64,000 nt of DNA. Origin: JAAFIM01 sp964467315. GTDB lineage: Bacteria; Bacteroidota; Bacteroidia; Chitinophagales; Saprospiraceae. A program made the translations under genes and the position numbers. A model generated the notes under the pieces. It was not told the DNA's origin and did not search any database. It saw only the letters and a list, made by a program, of their open reading frames with translations. Location of the stretch: positions 62,001 to 126,000 of the forward strand of contig CAYXSA010000001.1 in the NCBI GenBank assembly GCA_964467315.1. Direction: 5' to 3'. Positions 8,301 through 16,286 of this stretch are shown here, one piece after another. How positions within the stretch are numbered: the first letter of the stretch is position 1; the number at the start of each line of letters is the position of its first letter.

Positions 8301-8425
8301 GGGCGTGCTCGCTGCCCCAAAAAGGGGGCAGCGGTCGGGCTATTCGCTTCGCGTTCACTTCGTGGTCGGGGCGAAAACATCGCCCAAATGGGCGAATGTT
8401 TATTCGCCCCTACTATCCCTCACGC
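8301..8425 (-). repeat. TJ repeat copy 4
   Basis: Arm 2 is CGCTGCCCC/GGGGGCAGCG. Arm 1 is the GGGGCGAA type with the inner pair CGCCCAAATGGGCG. An extension of about 30 bp before the element (8271-8300, CGCTTTGCGGAGGGCTGCGC) is shared with the copies at 22282 and 35565. After it, CCCGCCGCAA/TTGCGGCGGG at 8434-8458 forms the extra hairpin seen beside many copies. Confidence 0.85.
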
Positions 8426-8489
8426 GATTTTATCCCGCCGCAAAAAAGTTGCGGCGGGCTGTACACTATAAAATAGGAGATTCGTATAT

Positions 8490-9548
8490 ATGCCCATCAT
8501 AGCCACGCGACGCGAGTACTTAGGTTTCGTCGTAGACTTGCTGATGTTTTTGCTGGTTATCGTCAATTTGTTTTGGCTTGCCTTCGATGCTTTATTTGAG
8601 GTGCGTTATCTGCGGGAATTGATGATGAGTTTTATGCCCGACTTCACGCAGTTTTATGCGGAGGTGGTGCATCCGAATTTTTTGTTTTTCGATAGTTTTG
8701 TGGTCTTGATATTTGTGGTGGAGTTTTTTCTGCGCTGGGCTTGGGCTGTGTGGACGCGCAAGCATCGCTTTTGGTTTATTTATCCTTTGCTGCATTGGTA
8801 CGACATTTTGGGTTGTATCCCTACGGGTTCGTTTCGGATTTTGCGACTCTTGCGCATTTTCGCCCTGACAGCGCGCCTGCATACTTGGAAGGTGATAGAT
8901 GTACGGCGTTTTGCTTTGGTTCGTTTGGGGATACGCTACTACAATATCGCTGTGGAAGAAGTCGCCGACCGCGTAGCGGTGCGCATTTTGGAGGAGACGA
9001 AGCAGGAGCTACAGCGCGGCAAGCACTTAGTAGACGAGATAGTAGATGTAGTGATACGCCCGCGCAAGCAGCAAATTATAGCAGAGTCTACGGAGCGCCT
9101 ACAGTCCACGATACGGGTCTATTACCATGAGCATAAAAAAGACATACAAACTTATATAGCTACCGTTGTGCGGCAGGCGGTAAGCAAAAACAAAGAGGTA
9201 GCCAATTTGGAGAAGATACCCGTTTTCGGCACTTATCTAAAGGATACGCTACGGGCAGCGGTGTCGGATATTGTGGGCGGGGTTTTGGATAGGTTGCTGG
9301 AGGATTTTGCCGATGAGCGGCGCAGCGAGGCAACGGCAACGGCTTTGGCGGCTTTGGCGGAGATTTTATTGGCGCTGCCTGCTACGGACGAAGCGGGCGA
9401 ACCCGTGCCGAGTTTGGCTTCGGAGGTCGTCAATCATGCTATCGATATCATCATACAGCGCGTAGACATCAAGCAGTGGAAAATCGAGATGGACAAAGAA
9501 AATGCAGCCCGAAACGAGGAAAAAGATACAAAAAATGTAGAGCCGTAG
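8490..9548 (+). CDS. Voltage-sensor-like membrane protein with long cytoplasmic tail
   Basis: A 352-residue protein. Hydrophobic helices occur near residues 11-33, 67-89 and 98-112, followed by GSFRILRLLRIFALTARLH (about 113-131). Arginines there are spaced every third position, as in S4 of ion-channel voltage sensors. No pore loop or second pore helix follows. Instead there are some 200 charged helical residues (KQELQRGKHLVDEIVDVVIRP and others). It may be a poreless voltage-sensor protein; this is inference from pattern. The last codons (VEP, stop) come from a GTAGAGCCGTAG repeat hairpin. Confidence 0.6.
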   Translation: MPIIATRREYLGFVVDLLMFLLVIVNLFWLAFDALFEVRYLRELMMSFMPDFTQFYAEVVHPNFLFFDSFVVLIFVVEFFLRWAWAVWTRKHRFWFIYPLLHWYDILGCIPTGSFRILRLLRIFALTARLHTWKVIDVRRFALVRLGIRYYNIAVEEVADRVAVRILEETKQELQRGKHLVDEIVDVVIRPRKQQIIAESTERLQSTIRVYYHEHKKDIQTYIATVVRQAVSKNKEVANLEKIPVFGTYLKDTLRAAVSDIVGGVLDRLLEDFADERRSEATATALAALAEILLALPATDEAGEPVPSLASEVVNHAIDIIIQRVDIKQWKIEMDKENAARNEEKDTKNVEP

Positions 9549-9603
9549 CCTGCTACGGCTCAGGCAGCCCGCGCCCCGCGCCCCTTTGGCGCGGCGGCAG
9601 CCT

Positions 9604-9705
9604 GCGTGAGGGATAGTAGGGGCGAATCAACATTCGCCCATTTGGGCGATGGTGGTACGCCCCGCATAGCCCGACCGCTGCCCCTTTTTGGGCAGCGGGC
9701 ACGCC
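9604..9705 (+). repeat. TJ repeat copy 5
   Basis: Arm 1 is of GGGGCGAATCAACATTCGCC type with outer GGGGCG/CGCCCC. Arm 2 is CCGCTGCCC/GGGCAGCGG. Just upstream (9537-9603) are an isolated GAGCCGTAGCCTGCTACGGC hairpin and a GCCCGCGCC-type hairpin, so this gap holds three stacked palindromes. Confidence 0.85.
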
Positions 9706-9737
9706 AAAAATAAATTTTACAAACGGTATAAAAAAAA

Positions 9738-9770
9738 TTTGCGCACACGACACAAAATATATTACCTTTG
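9738..9770 (+). promoter_or_regulatory. Bacteroidota-type promoter
   Basis: TTTG (9738-9741), a 21-nt spacer and TACCTTTG (9763-9770) match the -33 TTTG / -7 TAnnTTTG consensus. It lies about 50 nt upstream of the NlpC/P60 gene and 33 nt after the end of a TJ repeat. Confidence 0.75.
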
Positions 9771-9819
9771 TAAAGCTTTTGCGCCTCTTAGGGGCAAATT
9801 TCGCTTTAAGCCTTCTTGC

Positions 9820-10386
9820 ATGAACATACACGGCATACAATACCTCAACGACAATAGCGGCAAACCCCAAAAGGCAATCGTCGACTTGCGCGTTTTTGGC
9901 AAAGAATTTAACCAATTTTTGCAGCAGTTGGCGGCACGCATCGCAGCAGAAAACGCCAATAACTCCAACGTTTATAAGCCAGAACAGCCGAGCAATCTCG
10001 GTGGCAAGGTCGAACAACTCTTGAGCGAAGCGCGCAAGTACATTGGCACGCCTTACCGCACAGGCGGCACGACGACGAGCGGTATGGACTGTTCGGGCTT
10101 CACCATGACTGCATTTAAGGCTATCGGCATCAATCTGCCGCGCGTCTCCCGCGACCAAACAGCCGTAGGCGCTACAGTAAATAAATCGCAACTCCGCGCA
10201 GGCGATTTGCTATTTTTTGCAACGACTACGCCCAATCTCATCAACCATGTCGGCATTGTTTCCTCTGTAGATGCAGCAGGAAAAGTTCTCTTCCTGCACG
10301 CCTCCTCTTCGCGTGGCGTAATGGAAGCAGATATGTCTATCGCTTACTGGCAAAATGCCTACATGACGGCGCGCCGCGTGGTTTAA
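9820..10386 (+). CDS. NlpC/P60 peptidase with an antitoxin-like N-terminal segment
   Basis: A 188-residue protein without a signal peptide. Residues about 70-188 are an NlpC/P60 papain-like domain: catalytic Cys in GMDCSGF (C91), His in NHVGIV (H143), and a third polar position in FLHASS. Such enzymes cleave peptidoglycan peptides or other amides. The first 45 residues (IQYLNDNSGKPQKAIVDL then a helix) resemble the short DNA-binding or dimerising segment of small type II antitoxins, which is odd for a hydrolase. ATG 9820 was chosen because the upstream frame crosses the promoter. Confidence 0.82.
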   Translation: MNIHGIQYLNDNSGKPQKAIVDLRVFGKEFNQFLQQLAARIAAENANNSNVYKPEQPSNLGGKVEQLLSEARKYIGTPYRTGGTTTSGMDCSGFTMTAFKAIGINLPRVSRDQTAVGATVNKSQLRAGDLLFFATTTPNLINHVGIVSSVDAAGKVLFLHASSSRGVMEADMSIAYWQNAYMTARRVV

Positions 10387-10520
10387 CACTCTTTTTTGTT
10401 GGCTTCCTTCCTATCGCTGCGCGCTCTGTGCTTCATGCACAATAAGAGCGCAATGCCGATATGTTCTATATTTTCACCTTATTATTCAATCATCATTCCT
10501 TATTTTTTTTCCTCCTTATC

Positions 10521-10982
10521 ATGCGCAATCTCCTTACAAGCGTTGTTTTCGCTCTACTGCTTGCAGTTTCTTTCTCTTCTTGCGGTGGCAGTGTAGACTT
10601 CTCTAAACCCGACTCAGTAGCAATGGCTTTCGCAGCAGCAATGGCTGACAACGATTTGGATAAAGCCGCTTCTTACTCCGATGAGTCGACAGCAGAAATG
10701 CTGAAAAAACTCGCTCCCATGATGAAAATGGCAGCCGCTGACCCCAAACAAAAAGAAAAAAGCGCAGCCGCTAAGAAAAACCTCAAAAGTGCAAAATGCA
10801 CAGAATCAGGCGACAAAGCAACTTGCGAACTCTGCTGCGACGTAGAAATGAACAAAGTTGAACTCGTTAAAAAAGACGGCAAATGGAAAGTTTCTATGAA
10901 CAAAGAAAACAAAGAAGCTCCCAAACCCGTAAACGAGCCAGCTCCAGAGCCAACTCCTGCAACGGACACTACAGCCAACTAA
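10521..10982 (+). CDS. Lipoprotein, DUF4878-like
   Basis: A 153-residue protein starting MRNLLTSVVFALLLAVSFSSCGGS, a lipoprotein signal with the lipobox cysteine near residue 21. The mature part begins SKPDSVAMAFAAAMADNDLDKAASYS, the pattern of DUF4878/NTF2-like lipoproteins, and continues to WKVSMNKEN. A Cys cluster (CTESGDKATCELCC) is notable. The tail is proline- and threonine-rich. It is paralogous to the next gene. The function is unknown, and the protein is probably anchored in an outer or periplasmic leaflet. Confidence 0.78.
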   Translation: MRNLLTSVVFALLLAVSFSSCGGSVDFSKPDSVAMAFAAAMADNDLDKAASYSDESTAEMLKKLAPMMKMAAADPKQKEKSAAAKKNLKSAKCTESGDKATCELCCDVEMNKVELVKKDGKWKVSMNKENKEAPKPVNEPAPEPTPATDTTAN

Positions 10983-11077
10983 GCCATTGGCTTTAGCTAT
11001 ACCGTCCTAAAACCAGCGCATTGCACTGTTTTTGCATACTCAATGCCATTTTTTCACGCCAAATCCCCTTGTTTTTT

Positions 11078-11533
11078 ATGCAATTTGCATTCAAAAGTCT
11101 GTTTTCTGTTTTGCTGATTTCTATGGCATTGTTGTTCGTTCAGTGCAAAGGCAAAAAAGTTAATATGTCGAAGCCTGAAGACGTTTCCCTCGCCTTCCTA
11201 CGCTATTTTAGTCAACTCGACATCACCAAAGCCAAAGAACTCTGTACGCCTGAAGGGCAAGAGATAATGACCATGCTCGAAGGCATGATGGGTATGATGG
11301 GCGAAGAAGAGCGCAAGCAAATTCTCGCCGAATCAGAAACCGCCGTGAAAGCACTCAAAAAATCTACTTGCAAAGTCAACGGCGATACTGCCGAATGCAT
11401 CGTTTGCTGCTCGCCCACAGGCGAAGAAAGCGAAGCCCCATTGACCTTGAAAAAAATCGACGGTAAATGGTACGTGCACATGGATAAAGAAGACTTAGGC
11501 GGTGGCGGCGGAGAAGACGGCGGAGAAGATTAG
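11078..11533 (+). CDS. Lipoprotein, paralogue of the preceding gene
   Basis: A 151-residue protein with the signal FSVLLISMALLFVQCKGKK (lipobox VQC). The mature region has the same layout as its upstream neighbour: SKPEDVSLAFLRYFSQLDITKAKEL, a helical middle, a Cys cluster (CKVNGDTAECIVCC), then GKWYVHMDKED. It ends in a Gly/Glu-rich tail GGGGGEDGGED. The tandem pair looks like a duplication. ATG 11078 was chosen to place a normal signal peptide. Confidence 0.78.
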   Translation: MQFAFKSLFSVLLISMALLFVQCKGKKVNMSKPEDVSLAFLRYFSQLDITKAKELCTPEGQEIMTMLEGMMGMMGEEERKQILAESETAVKALKKSTCKVNGDTAECIVCCSPTGEESEAPLTLKKIDGKWYVHMDKEDLGGGGGEDGGED

Positions 11534-11691
11534 TCCCCAAAAGCTCCCGACATACAGCACATAGCGCAGACGCAGCAGCTTTTCAAAAGCCCTGCGCTGC
11601 GCTTTTTTCGTAGACGGCTACTCCTGCAAGCCCCCGATAGCGCCCCCCCCCTGCACATTCGTAATTTGTAACTCCTAACTCGTAACTCACC

Positions 11692-13011
11692 ATGTTTTGC
11701 ACGCTCCCCAAACGCCGCCTCGCCGATACCGATAGCGAAACGGTAGAAACCTACTGCCTCTCCAGCGGCAACTATTCTATGCGCGTCGGCTATCAGCTTG
11801 CCCCCTTGCGCACTTTGTGGGATACGCTCGCGCCTGCGCATAATCTCTTTTTGCAGTCCGATTACCTGCTGGCACTCGAAACGCATCCGCCTGCTGGTAT
11901 GAGCTTTTGTTATGTCGTTTTTTACGAAGATGATAAGCCAGTCGGTATTAGCTACAACCAAATTTTCTATATCGACGCAGCCGAAAGCATACAACGCAAC
12001 GACGAAGCCGCCGCTGCTGCCAATGCAAACGCCAATTCAGCCCCCGCACGCCGCGCCTGCCTGCTTGATGCCGTGCGCCGCAGCGTGCGCAACTGGGTCA
12101 TTCGCCGCTCTCGTTTTGAACTGCTTATCGGCGGCAATATCTTGCTCACGGGCGCGCACGGCTATTACCTGCCTTCGCTCGATGCCGCCGCCGCGATGTC
12201 GCTTGTGCGCGATTCGCTCGATATGCTGCCCCAAATCATCAAAGAAGATACAGGACGAAAAATTAGCCTCAATTTCCTCAAAGATTACCCCAGCGATAGC
12301 GCCGAAGCACTACGCCCCGTCTTGGAAAAAAACAGCTATTACGCCTTTTCGCTGCAGCCCTGTATGCGTATGCCTCTGCGCCCGCATTGGCATACCTTCG
12401 ACGATTATATGAACGATATGCAGTCCAAACACCGCACGCGCCTACGCCGTGCGCAAAAAAAAGGGCAAGAGATAGAAAAACGAGAGCTTAGCGTTGAGGA
12501 AATTGAGCAAAATATAGAGACCATTCACCAGCTTTATCGCCGCGTCGCCGACGGTGTGGGCTTCAATGCCTTTGTCTTGCATGAGCGCTATTTTTTGGCG
12601 CTAAAACAGCAGTTGGGCGAGCGTTTTCGGCTCGTGGCGTACTACTTGGAAGGGCGTATGATTGCTTTTTATACGGCGATACTCAACGGCGAGGAGCTGG
12701 AGGCGCATTTTTTGGGCTTCGACGCATCGACCAACGCCGAGTATCAGACCTACCTAAATATCCTTTTCGACCTCGTGCGTGCAGGCATCTATCACGGCAA
12801 AAAAGTCGTCGATTTCGCCCGCACTGCCTTAGAAATCAAAAGCTCTGTTGGCGCACAGGCGCAAGAAATGACCTGCTTTTTGCGCCATCGCAATATGCTC
12901 TCCAACCGCCTTTTGCAGTGGCTCATTCACCGCTTCAACCCCAAAGAAGTTTGGCAAGAACGCCACCCATTCAAGGGCAGCAACGCCGAAACGGCAGAGG
13001 TCGAGGCTTAA
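11692..13011 (+). CDS. GNAT-type (BioF2/FemAB-like) acetyltransferase
   Basis: A 439-residue protein. The C-terminal half (about 230-410) reads as an acyl-transfer fold with MQSKHRTRLRRAQKKG, FVLHERYFLALKQQLGERFRLVAYYLEGRMIAFYTAILNGEELEAHFLGFD, and FDLVRAGIYHGKKVVDFARTALEIKSS. This is the layout of the peptidoglycan-biosynthesis-like GNAT group. The substrate is unknown. The start follows a run of short AACTC/AATTTG repeats (11655-11690) that resembles a degenerate heptamer repeat. Confidence 0.75.
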   Translation: MFCTLPKRRLADTDSETVETYCLSSGNYSMRVGYQLAPLRTLWDTLAPAHNLFLQSDYLLALETHPPAGMSFCYVVFYEDDKPVGISYNQIFYIDAAESIQRNDEAAAAANANANSAPARRACLLDAVRRSVRNWVIRRSRFELLIGGNILLTGAHGYYLPSLDAAAAMSLVRDSLDMLPQIIKEDTGRKISLNFLKDYPSDSAEALRPVLEKNSYYAFSLQPCMRMPLRPHWHTFDDYMNDMQSKHRTRLRRAQKKGQEIEKRELSVEEIEQNIETIHQLYRRVADGVGFNAFVLHERYFLALKQQLGERFRLVAYYLEGRMIAFYTAILNGEELEAHFLGFDASTNAEYQTYLNILFDLVRAGIYHGKKVVDFARTALEIKSSVGAQAQEMTCFLRHRNMLSNRLLQWLIHRFNPKEVWQERHPFKGSNAETAEVEA

Positions 13012-13027
13012 AGTTTTCGTTTTTTTT

Positions 13028-13130
13028 GGGCGTGCCCGCTGCCCGAAAAGGGGCAGCGGTCGGGCTATTCGGGGCGTATCATCATCGCCCAAATGGGCGA
13101 ATGTTGATTCGCCCCTACTATCCCTCACGC
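13028..13130 (-). repeat. TJ repeat copy 6
   Basis: Arm 1 is of the GGGGCGAATCAACATTCGCC type with inner CGCCCAAATGGGCG. Arm 2 is CGCTGCCC/GGGCAGCG. It lies between the convergent GNAT and rnhB genes and is followed by a perfect terminator-like hairpin. Confidence 0.88.
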
Positions 13131-13139
13131 AATTTTCGT

Positions 13140-13171
13140 CCCGCCGCAAAAAAGTTGCGGCGGGCTTTTTT
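13140..13171 (+). terminator. Intrinsic terminator between convergent genes
   Basis: CCCGCCGCAA at 13140-13149 pairs with TTGCGGCGGG at 13155-13164, loop 5 nt, followed by C and six T residues (13166-13171). It lies downstream of the GNAT gene and touches the 3' end of rnhB. Confidence 0.75.
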
Positions 13172-13775
13172 AGGTAAACAGTGCCGTCTGCTCCCCTTCG
13201 GGCAGCAGTCGGAACGTGCGCCGATGATGCGGCGTAATGCCATACTGCGCTATCGCCCGCCGATGCGCTACAGTAGGATAGCCCTTATTTTGTGCCCAGC
13301 CGTAAGCAGGAAAAAGTGCGTGCAGCCGCTCCATTTCTTCGTCGCGGTGGGTCTTTGCGAGTATGGAAGCCGCCGCTATCGACTGATAAATGCCGTCGCC
13401 TTTTACGACGCAGGTATGCCCGACTTTCTGAAAGGGCTTAAAGCGATTGCCATCGACTAAAATATGCTCAAACTGCGTATGCAGCGCCTCCAGCGCTCGG
13501 TGCATCGCCAAAAACGAGGCTTGCAAGATATTGATTTCGTCGATTTCGGCAGCCGATACCACACCCACAGCCCAGCCTACGGCTTCGCGCTCGATTTGCA
13601 GACGCAAAGCCCGCCGCGCCGCTTCGTTGAGTTGTTTGGAGTCGTTGAGCAAGGGCGCATCAAAGCCCAAAGGCAAGACTACAGCCGCCGCATACACTGC
13701 CCCCGCCAAACAGCCGCGCCCCGCTTCGTCGCAGCCCACCTCTACCCTCTCCGCCGATAAATATGGTTTCAACAT
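13170..13775 (-). CDS. rnhB: Ribonuclease HII
   Basis: A 201-residue enzyme of normal length that cuts the RNA strand of RNA-DNA hybrids and single ribonucleotides in DNA. The signature VGCDEAGRGCLAGAVYAAAV (residues 13-32) supplies the catalytic Asp and Glu. LNDSKQLNEAAR, ILVDGNRF and VKGDGIYQSIAAASILAKTHRD complete the family motifs, including the later acidic residues. The ATG at 13775 was chosen because 39 further in-frame residues upstream are translated from repeat and linker sequence. Confidence 0.95.
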   Translation of the reverse strand: MLKPYLSAERVEVGCDEAGRGCLAGAVYAAAVVLPLGFDAPLLNDSKQLNEAARRALRLQIEREAVGWAVGVVSAAEIDEINILQASFLAMHRALEALHTQFEHILVDGNRFKPFQKVGHTCVVKGDGIYQSIAAASILAKTHRDEEMERLHALFPAYGWAQNKGYPTVAHRRAIAQYGITPHHRRTFRLLPEGEQTALFT

Positions 13776-13845
13776 CTTTGTATATCCGTTTATAGTATTC
13801 GGAAAATGCCCGCGCCCCGCGCCCCTTTGGCGCGTGGGCAAGCCC

Positions 13846-13951
13846 GCGTGAGGGATATGTAGAGCCGTAGCATGGCACAAGTGCGTAAGCACGCCGTGCT
13901 ACGGCTCAAATAGCCCGACCGCGCCGCCTTTTTAGCGGCGCGGGCACGCCC
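13846..13951 (+). repeat. TJ repeat copy 7
   Basis: Arm 1 is a long GAGCCGTAGCATGGCAC... palindrome, like copy 1. Arm 2 is CCGCGCCGCC/GGCGGCGCGG with two mismatches. An additional GCGCCCCTTTGGCGC hairpin precedes the left end. It lies between rnhB and hemW, both on the minus strand. Confidence 0.87.
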
Positions 13952-13968
13952 AAAAAATCTCCCCGAAA

Positions 13969-15096
13969 TTACATAAAAAGTTCGGCTAAAATACTATCGG
14001 CAAGCAGCTTGCCCGCATCGCTAAGTCGGTAGCCTGCGCCCTCCTGTAGGAGCAGTCCGCGCTGCAAAAACGCCGCCGCGCCTTGCTCAAAATGCGCGCG
14101 CTCCTGCTCGGAAAATCGCCCCAAACGCTCCGAAGTCAAACCCCAACGCGTGCGCAGCGCCGTCATCAAGGTTTCGTTGAAAATATCGCGCTTCGTTAGG
14201 ATTTCTTCCTCCCAAAAAGGCGCGCCATCAAGCACGGAACGAATATAAAGGGCATTGTTGGCGACATTCCAGCGGCGGCGCTGCCCATCGTAAGAATGCG
14301 CCGCCGCACCGAGTCCGACGTATTTTTTGCCCTGCCAATAGGCGGTATTGTGGCGCGCATAGTGCGGCGGGCGGCAAAAATTGGAAATTTCGTAATGCTC
14401 AAAACCAGCCGCAGCCGTATCGGCGAGCAAAATTTCAAACTGCCGCGCTGCCTGCTCCTCTTCGGGCGAGGCGGCTTTTTTCGTTTTTACCCGATGCGCA
14501 AGCGCAGTTTTTGGCTCAACGGTGAGCGCATAACAAGAAAGATGCTGTATTTTGTGCGCGAAAACGCGGCGCAAATTCTCCCGCCAAGCCGCATCGCTCA
14601 AAGTCGGCGTGCCGTAAATGAGGTCGACACTCAAATTATCGAAACCCATCGTTTCGGCATTTTCGAGGCAGAGGGCGGCTTCTTGGGCATTGTGGGCGCG
14701 GTTCATATAGTGCAAATCGGCTTCCACGAAGGACTGCAAGCCGATGCTTAGGCGATTTACGGGCGTTTCTTGGCGCAAGGCGCGCAGATAATCGAGCGAC
14801 TGGAGGTCGTCGGGATTGGCTTCGAGCGTGATTTCCATCGTATCGCTCAAGTCGTAATGCGCCTGTAGCAGTTCGCAAAGTTGGCGTATCTCTTGCGCCG
14901 AGAGCAAAGAGGGTGTGCCGCCGCCGAAATAAATCGTTTCCACGCGCTCGCCTGCGAGCTCGTGCGCACGCTGGCGGGCTTCTTCGCCGATGGCGTGTAG
15001 CATCTCGCTTTGGTTGCCTCTTTGTGTAGAGAAATGAAAGTTGCAGTAACTGCAAGCTTTCTTGCAGTAAGGTATATGTATATAAATCCCAGACAT
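13969..15096 (-). CDS. hemW: HemW-type radical SAM protein
   Basis: A 375-residue protein. The start MSGIYIHIPYCKKACSYCNFHF carries the CxxxCxxC cluster (C11, C15, C18) that binds the 4Fe-4S centre. VETIYFGGGTPSLL, EANPDDL, RLSIGLQSF and the C-terminal HemW region (GRFSEQERAHFEQGAAAFLQRGLLL) follow. HemW is related to coproporphyrinogen dehydrogenase HemN but is thought to act as a heme chaperone or insertase. The start codon overlaps by two bases the start codon of the divergent lipoprotein gene, so its promoter must lie inside that gene. Confidence 0.92.
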   Translation of the reverse strand: MSGIYIHIPYCKKACSYCNFHFSTQRGNQSEMLHAIGEEARQRAHELAGERVETIYFGGGTPSLLSAQEIRQLCELLQAHYDLSDTMEITLEANPDDLQSLDYLRALRQETPVNRLSIGLQSFVEADLHYMNRAHNAQEAALCLENAETMGFDNLSVDLIYGTPTLSDAAWRENLRRVFAHKIQHLSCYALTVEPKTALAHRVKTKKAASPEEEQAARQFEILLADTAAAGFEHYEISNFCRPPHYARHNTAYWQGKKYVGLGAAAHSYDGQRRRWNVANNALYIRSVLDGAPFWEEEILTKRDIFNETLMTALRTRWGLTSERLGRFSEQERAHFEQGAAAFLQRGLLLQEGAGYRLSDAGKLLADSILAELFM

Positions 15097-16054
15097 GAAA
15101 AATTGGGCAATTAGTATTTTTTTGGCTAGCGCTCTCTTGCTTGTAGCCTGCGAAAAAGAACCCTTGCAAGGCACGGCGACGCGCTACAATCTGGGTTTGG
15201 ATAGAGAAGTGATGCACCTGCTACACGCGGGCGGCGATACGCTACTGGCTGCGATGGGGACGATATTTGTCGACAGTGGCGGCATCTATGAGAGCATCGA
15301 CGCGGGGCAAACTTGGCGCGCTTCGCTGCATACGAATTTGGCGGTTTCGCGCCTTACACGTACATCTTCAGGGCAAATATACGGCTCAAGTTTGGGAAAT
15401 GAGTACTATCTGCGCGATAGCTTTGCCGCCGCATGGCAGACCCGCACGCTCTTGGGTTGGGATTCTTGGCGCTCGCTGGCTTGGTCGGCAGATGGGCGAG
15501 GCATTATAGTCGGCGGATTAAATTTTAGCTACGGATTTTTGCAGCGCATCGAAGCCGACGGCTCGCAGCCTACACGCGACAGCCTGCCGCACGAATTTTA
15601 CGATGTGGCATGGGTCGGCGGCGAACGCGTCGTAGCCTGCGGCTACGGTTTGGTGCTTTGGTCGGACGATGGCGCGCAAACTTGGGAAGCGGCGCGCATC
15701 AGGGGCGACTTTTTCCAAAGCCTGCATTTTCCTACTGAGCAAATTGGCTATCTCGTAGGCAAATACGGCTCTATCTGGCGCAGCGAAGACGGCGGCAAAA
15801 CTTGGAAACGCCTACGCCGCGCCTCTACGCTCGGCAACAAAGACAACCGCTACAGCGCCGTATTTTTCCGTACAGCCGACGAAGGTTGGATTTCGGGCGA
15901 AAATGGGACTTTCTTACATACCACCGACGGCGGCGAAAATTGGCAGCGCATCGACTTGGGCACAGACTCGGAGCATTTCCGCACGCTTTGCGCCGATGGG
16001 CGCTACGTTTGGCTTGGAACAGAAAGGGGAGAGGTTTGGCGTGTGGAGCAGTAA
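15095..16054 (+). CDS. Lipoprotein with YCF48/BNR-type beta-propeller repeats
   Basis: A 319-residue protein. The signal MKNWAISIFLASALLLVACEKE has a lipobox cysteine at residue 19. Repeated blades contain the Asp-box or BNR-like pattern, for example SIDAGQTWRAS, SDDGAQTWEAAR, SEDGGKTWKRLR and TTDGGENWQRID, with GWISGENGTFLHT between. The fold is a YCF48-like or sialidase-like propeller; no catalytic role can be inferred. Its ATG at 15095 shares two bases with the hemW start codon on the other strand. Confidence 0.83.
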   Translation: MKNWAISIFLASALLLVACEKEPLQGTATRYNLGLDREVMHLLHAGGDTLLAAMGTIFVDSGGIYESIDAGQTWRASLHTNLAVSRLTRTSSGQIYGSSLGNEYYLRDSFAAAWQTRTLLGWDSWRSLAWSADGRGIIVGGLNFSYGFLQRIEADGSQPTRDSLPHEFYDVAWVGGERVVACGYGLVLWSDDGAQTWEAARIRGDFFQSLHFPTEQIGYLVGKYGSIWRSEDGGKTWKRLRRASTLGNKDNRYSAVFFRTADEGWISGENGTFLHTTDGGENWQRIDLGTDSEHFRTLCADGRYVWLGTERGEVWRVEQ

Positions 16055-16119
16055 AAAGCTGGCTGAATGCTCTTAAAAATAGCACTTTTCGGGCTATTCT
16101 CCGCAAAAGCTTTTTTTTG

Positions 16120-16199
16120 GGGCGTGCCCGCTGCCCAAAAAGGGGCAGCGGTCGGGCTATTCGCGCCGCGATAAATCGCGGCGCTACTATCCCTCACGC
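16120..16199 (-). repeat. TJ repeat copy 8
   Basis: A compact copy of 80 bp. Arm 1 is GCGCCGCGATTTATCGCGGC (a distinct arm type). Arm 2 is GCTGCCC/GGGCAGC. It is followed by two more palindromes: GGCGAATCCTTGCGGG/CCCGCAAGGATTCGCC at 16204-16241 and CCCGCCGCGC/GCGCGGCGGG at 16246-16270. It sits between convergent genes. Confidence 0.87.
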
Positions 16200-16286
16200 A
16201 ATCATGGCGAATCCTTGCGGGTCAAGCCCGCAAGGATTCGCCATTATCCCGCCGCGCAAATGGCGCGGCGGGCGGGCTGACTGTTT

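Noticed and set aside
8102..8380. Minus-strand protein of EPKRFGS heptapeptides
   Set aside because: The frame exists only because the 21-bp unit keeps frame, and it begins in a TJ repeat; no domain or signal supports it.
13028..13460. Many short frames reading GVPAxxKGAAVGLF...PYYPSR and similar
   Set aside because: These are translations of TJ repeats (GGGCGTGCC, GGTCGGGCTATTC, CTATCCCTCACGC) and not genes.
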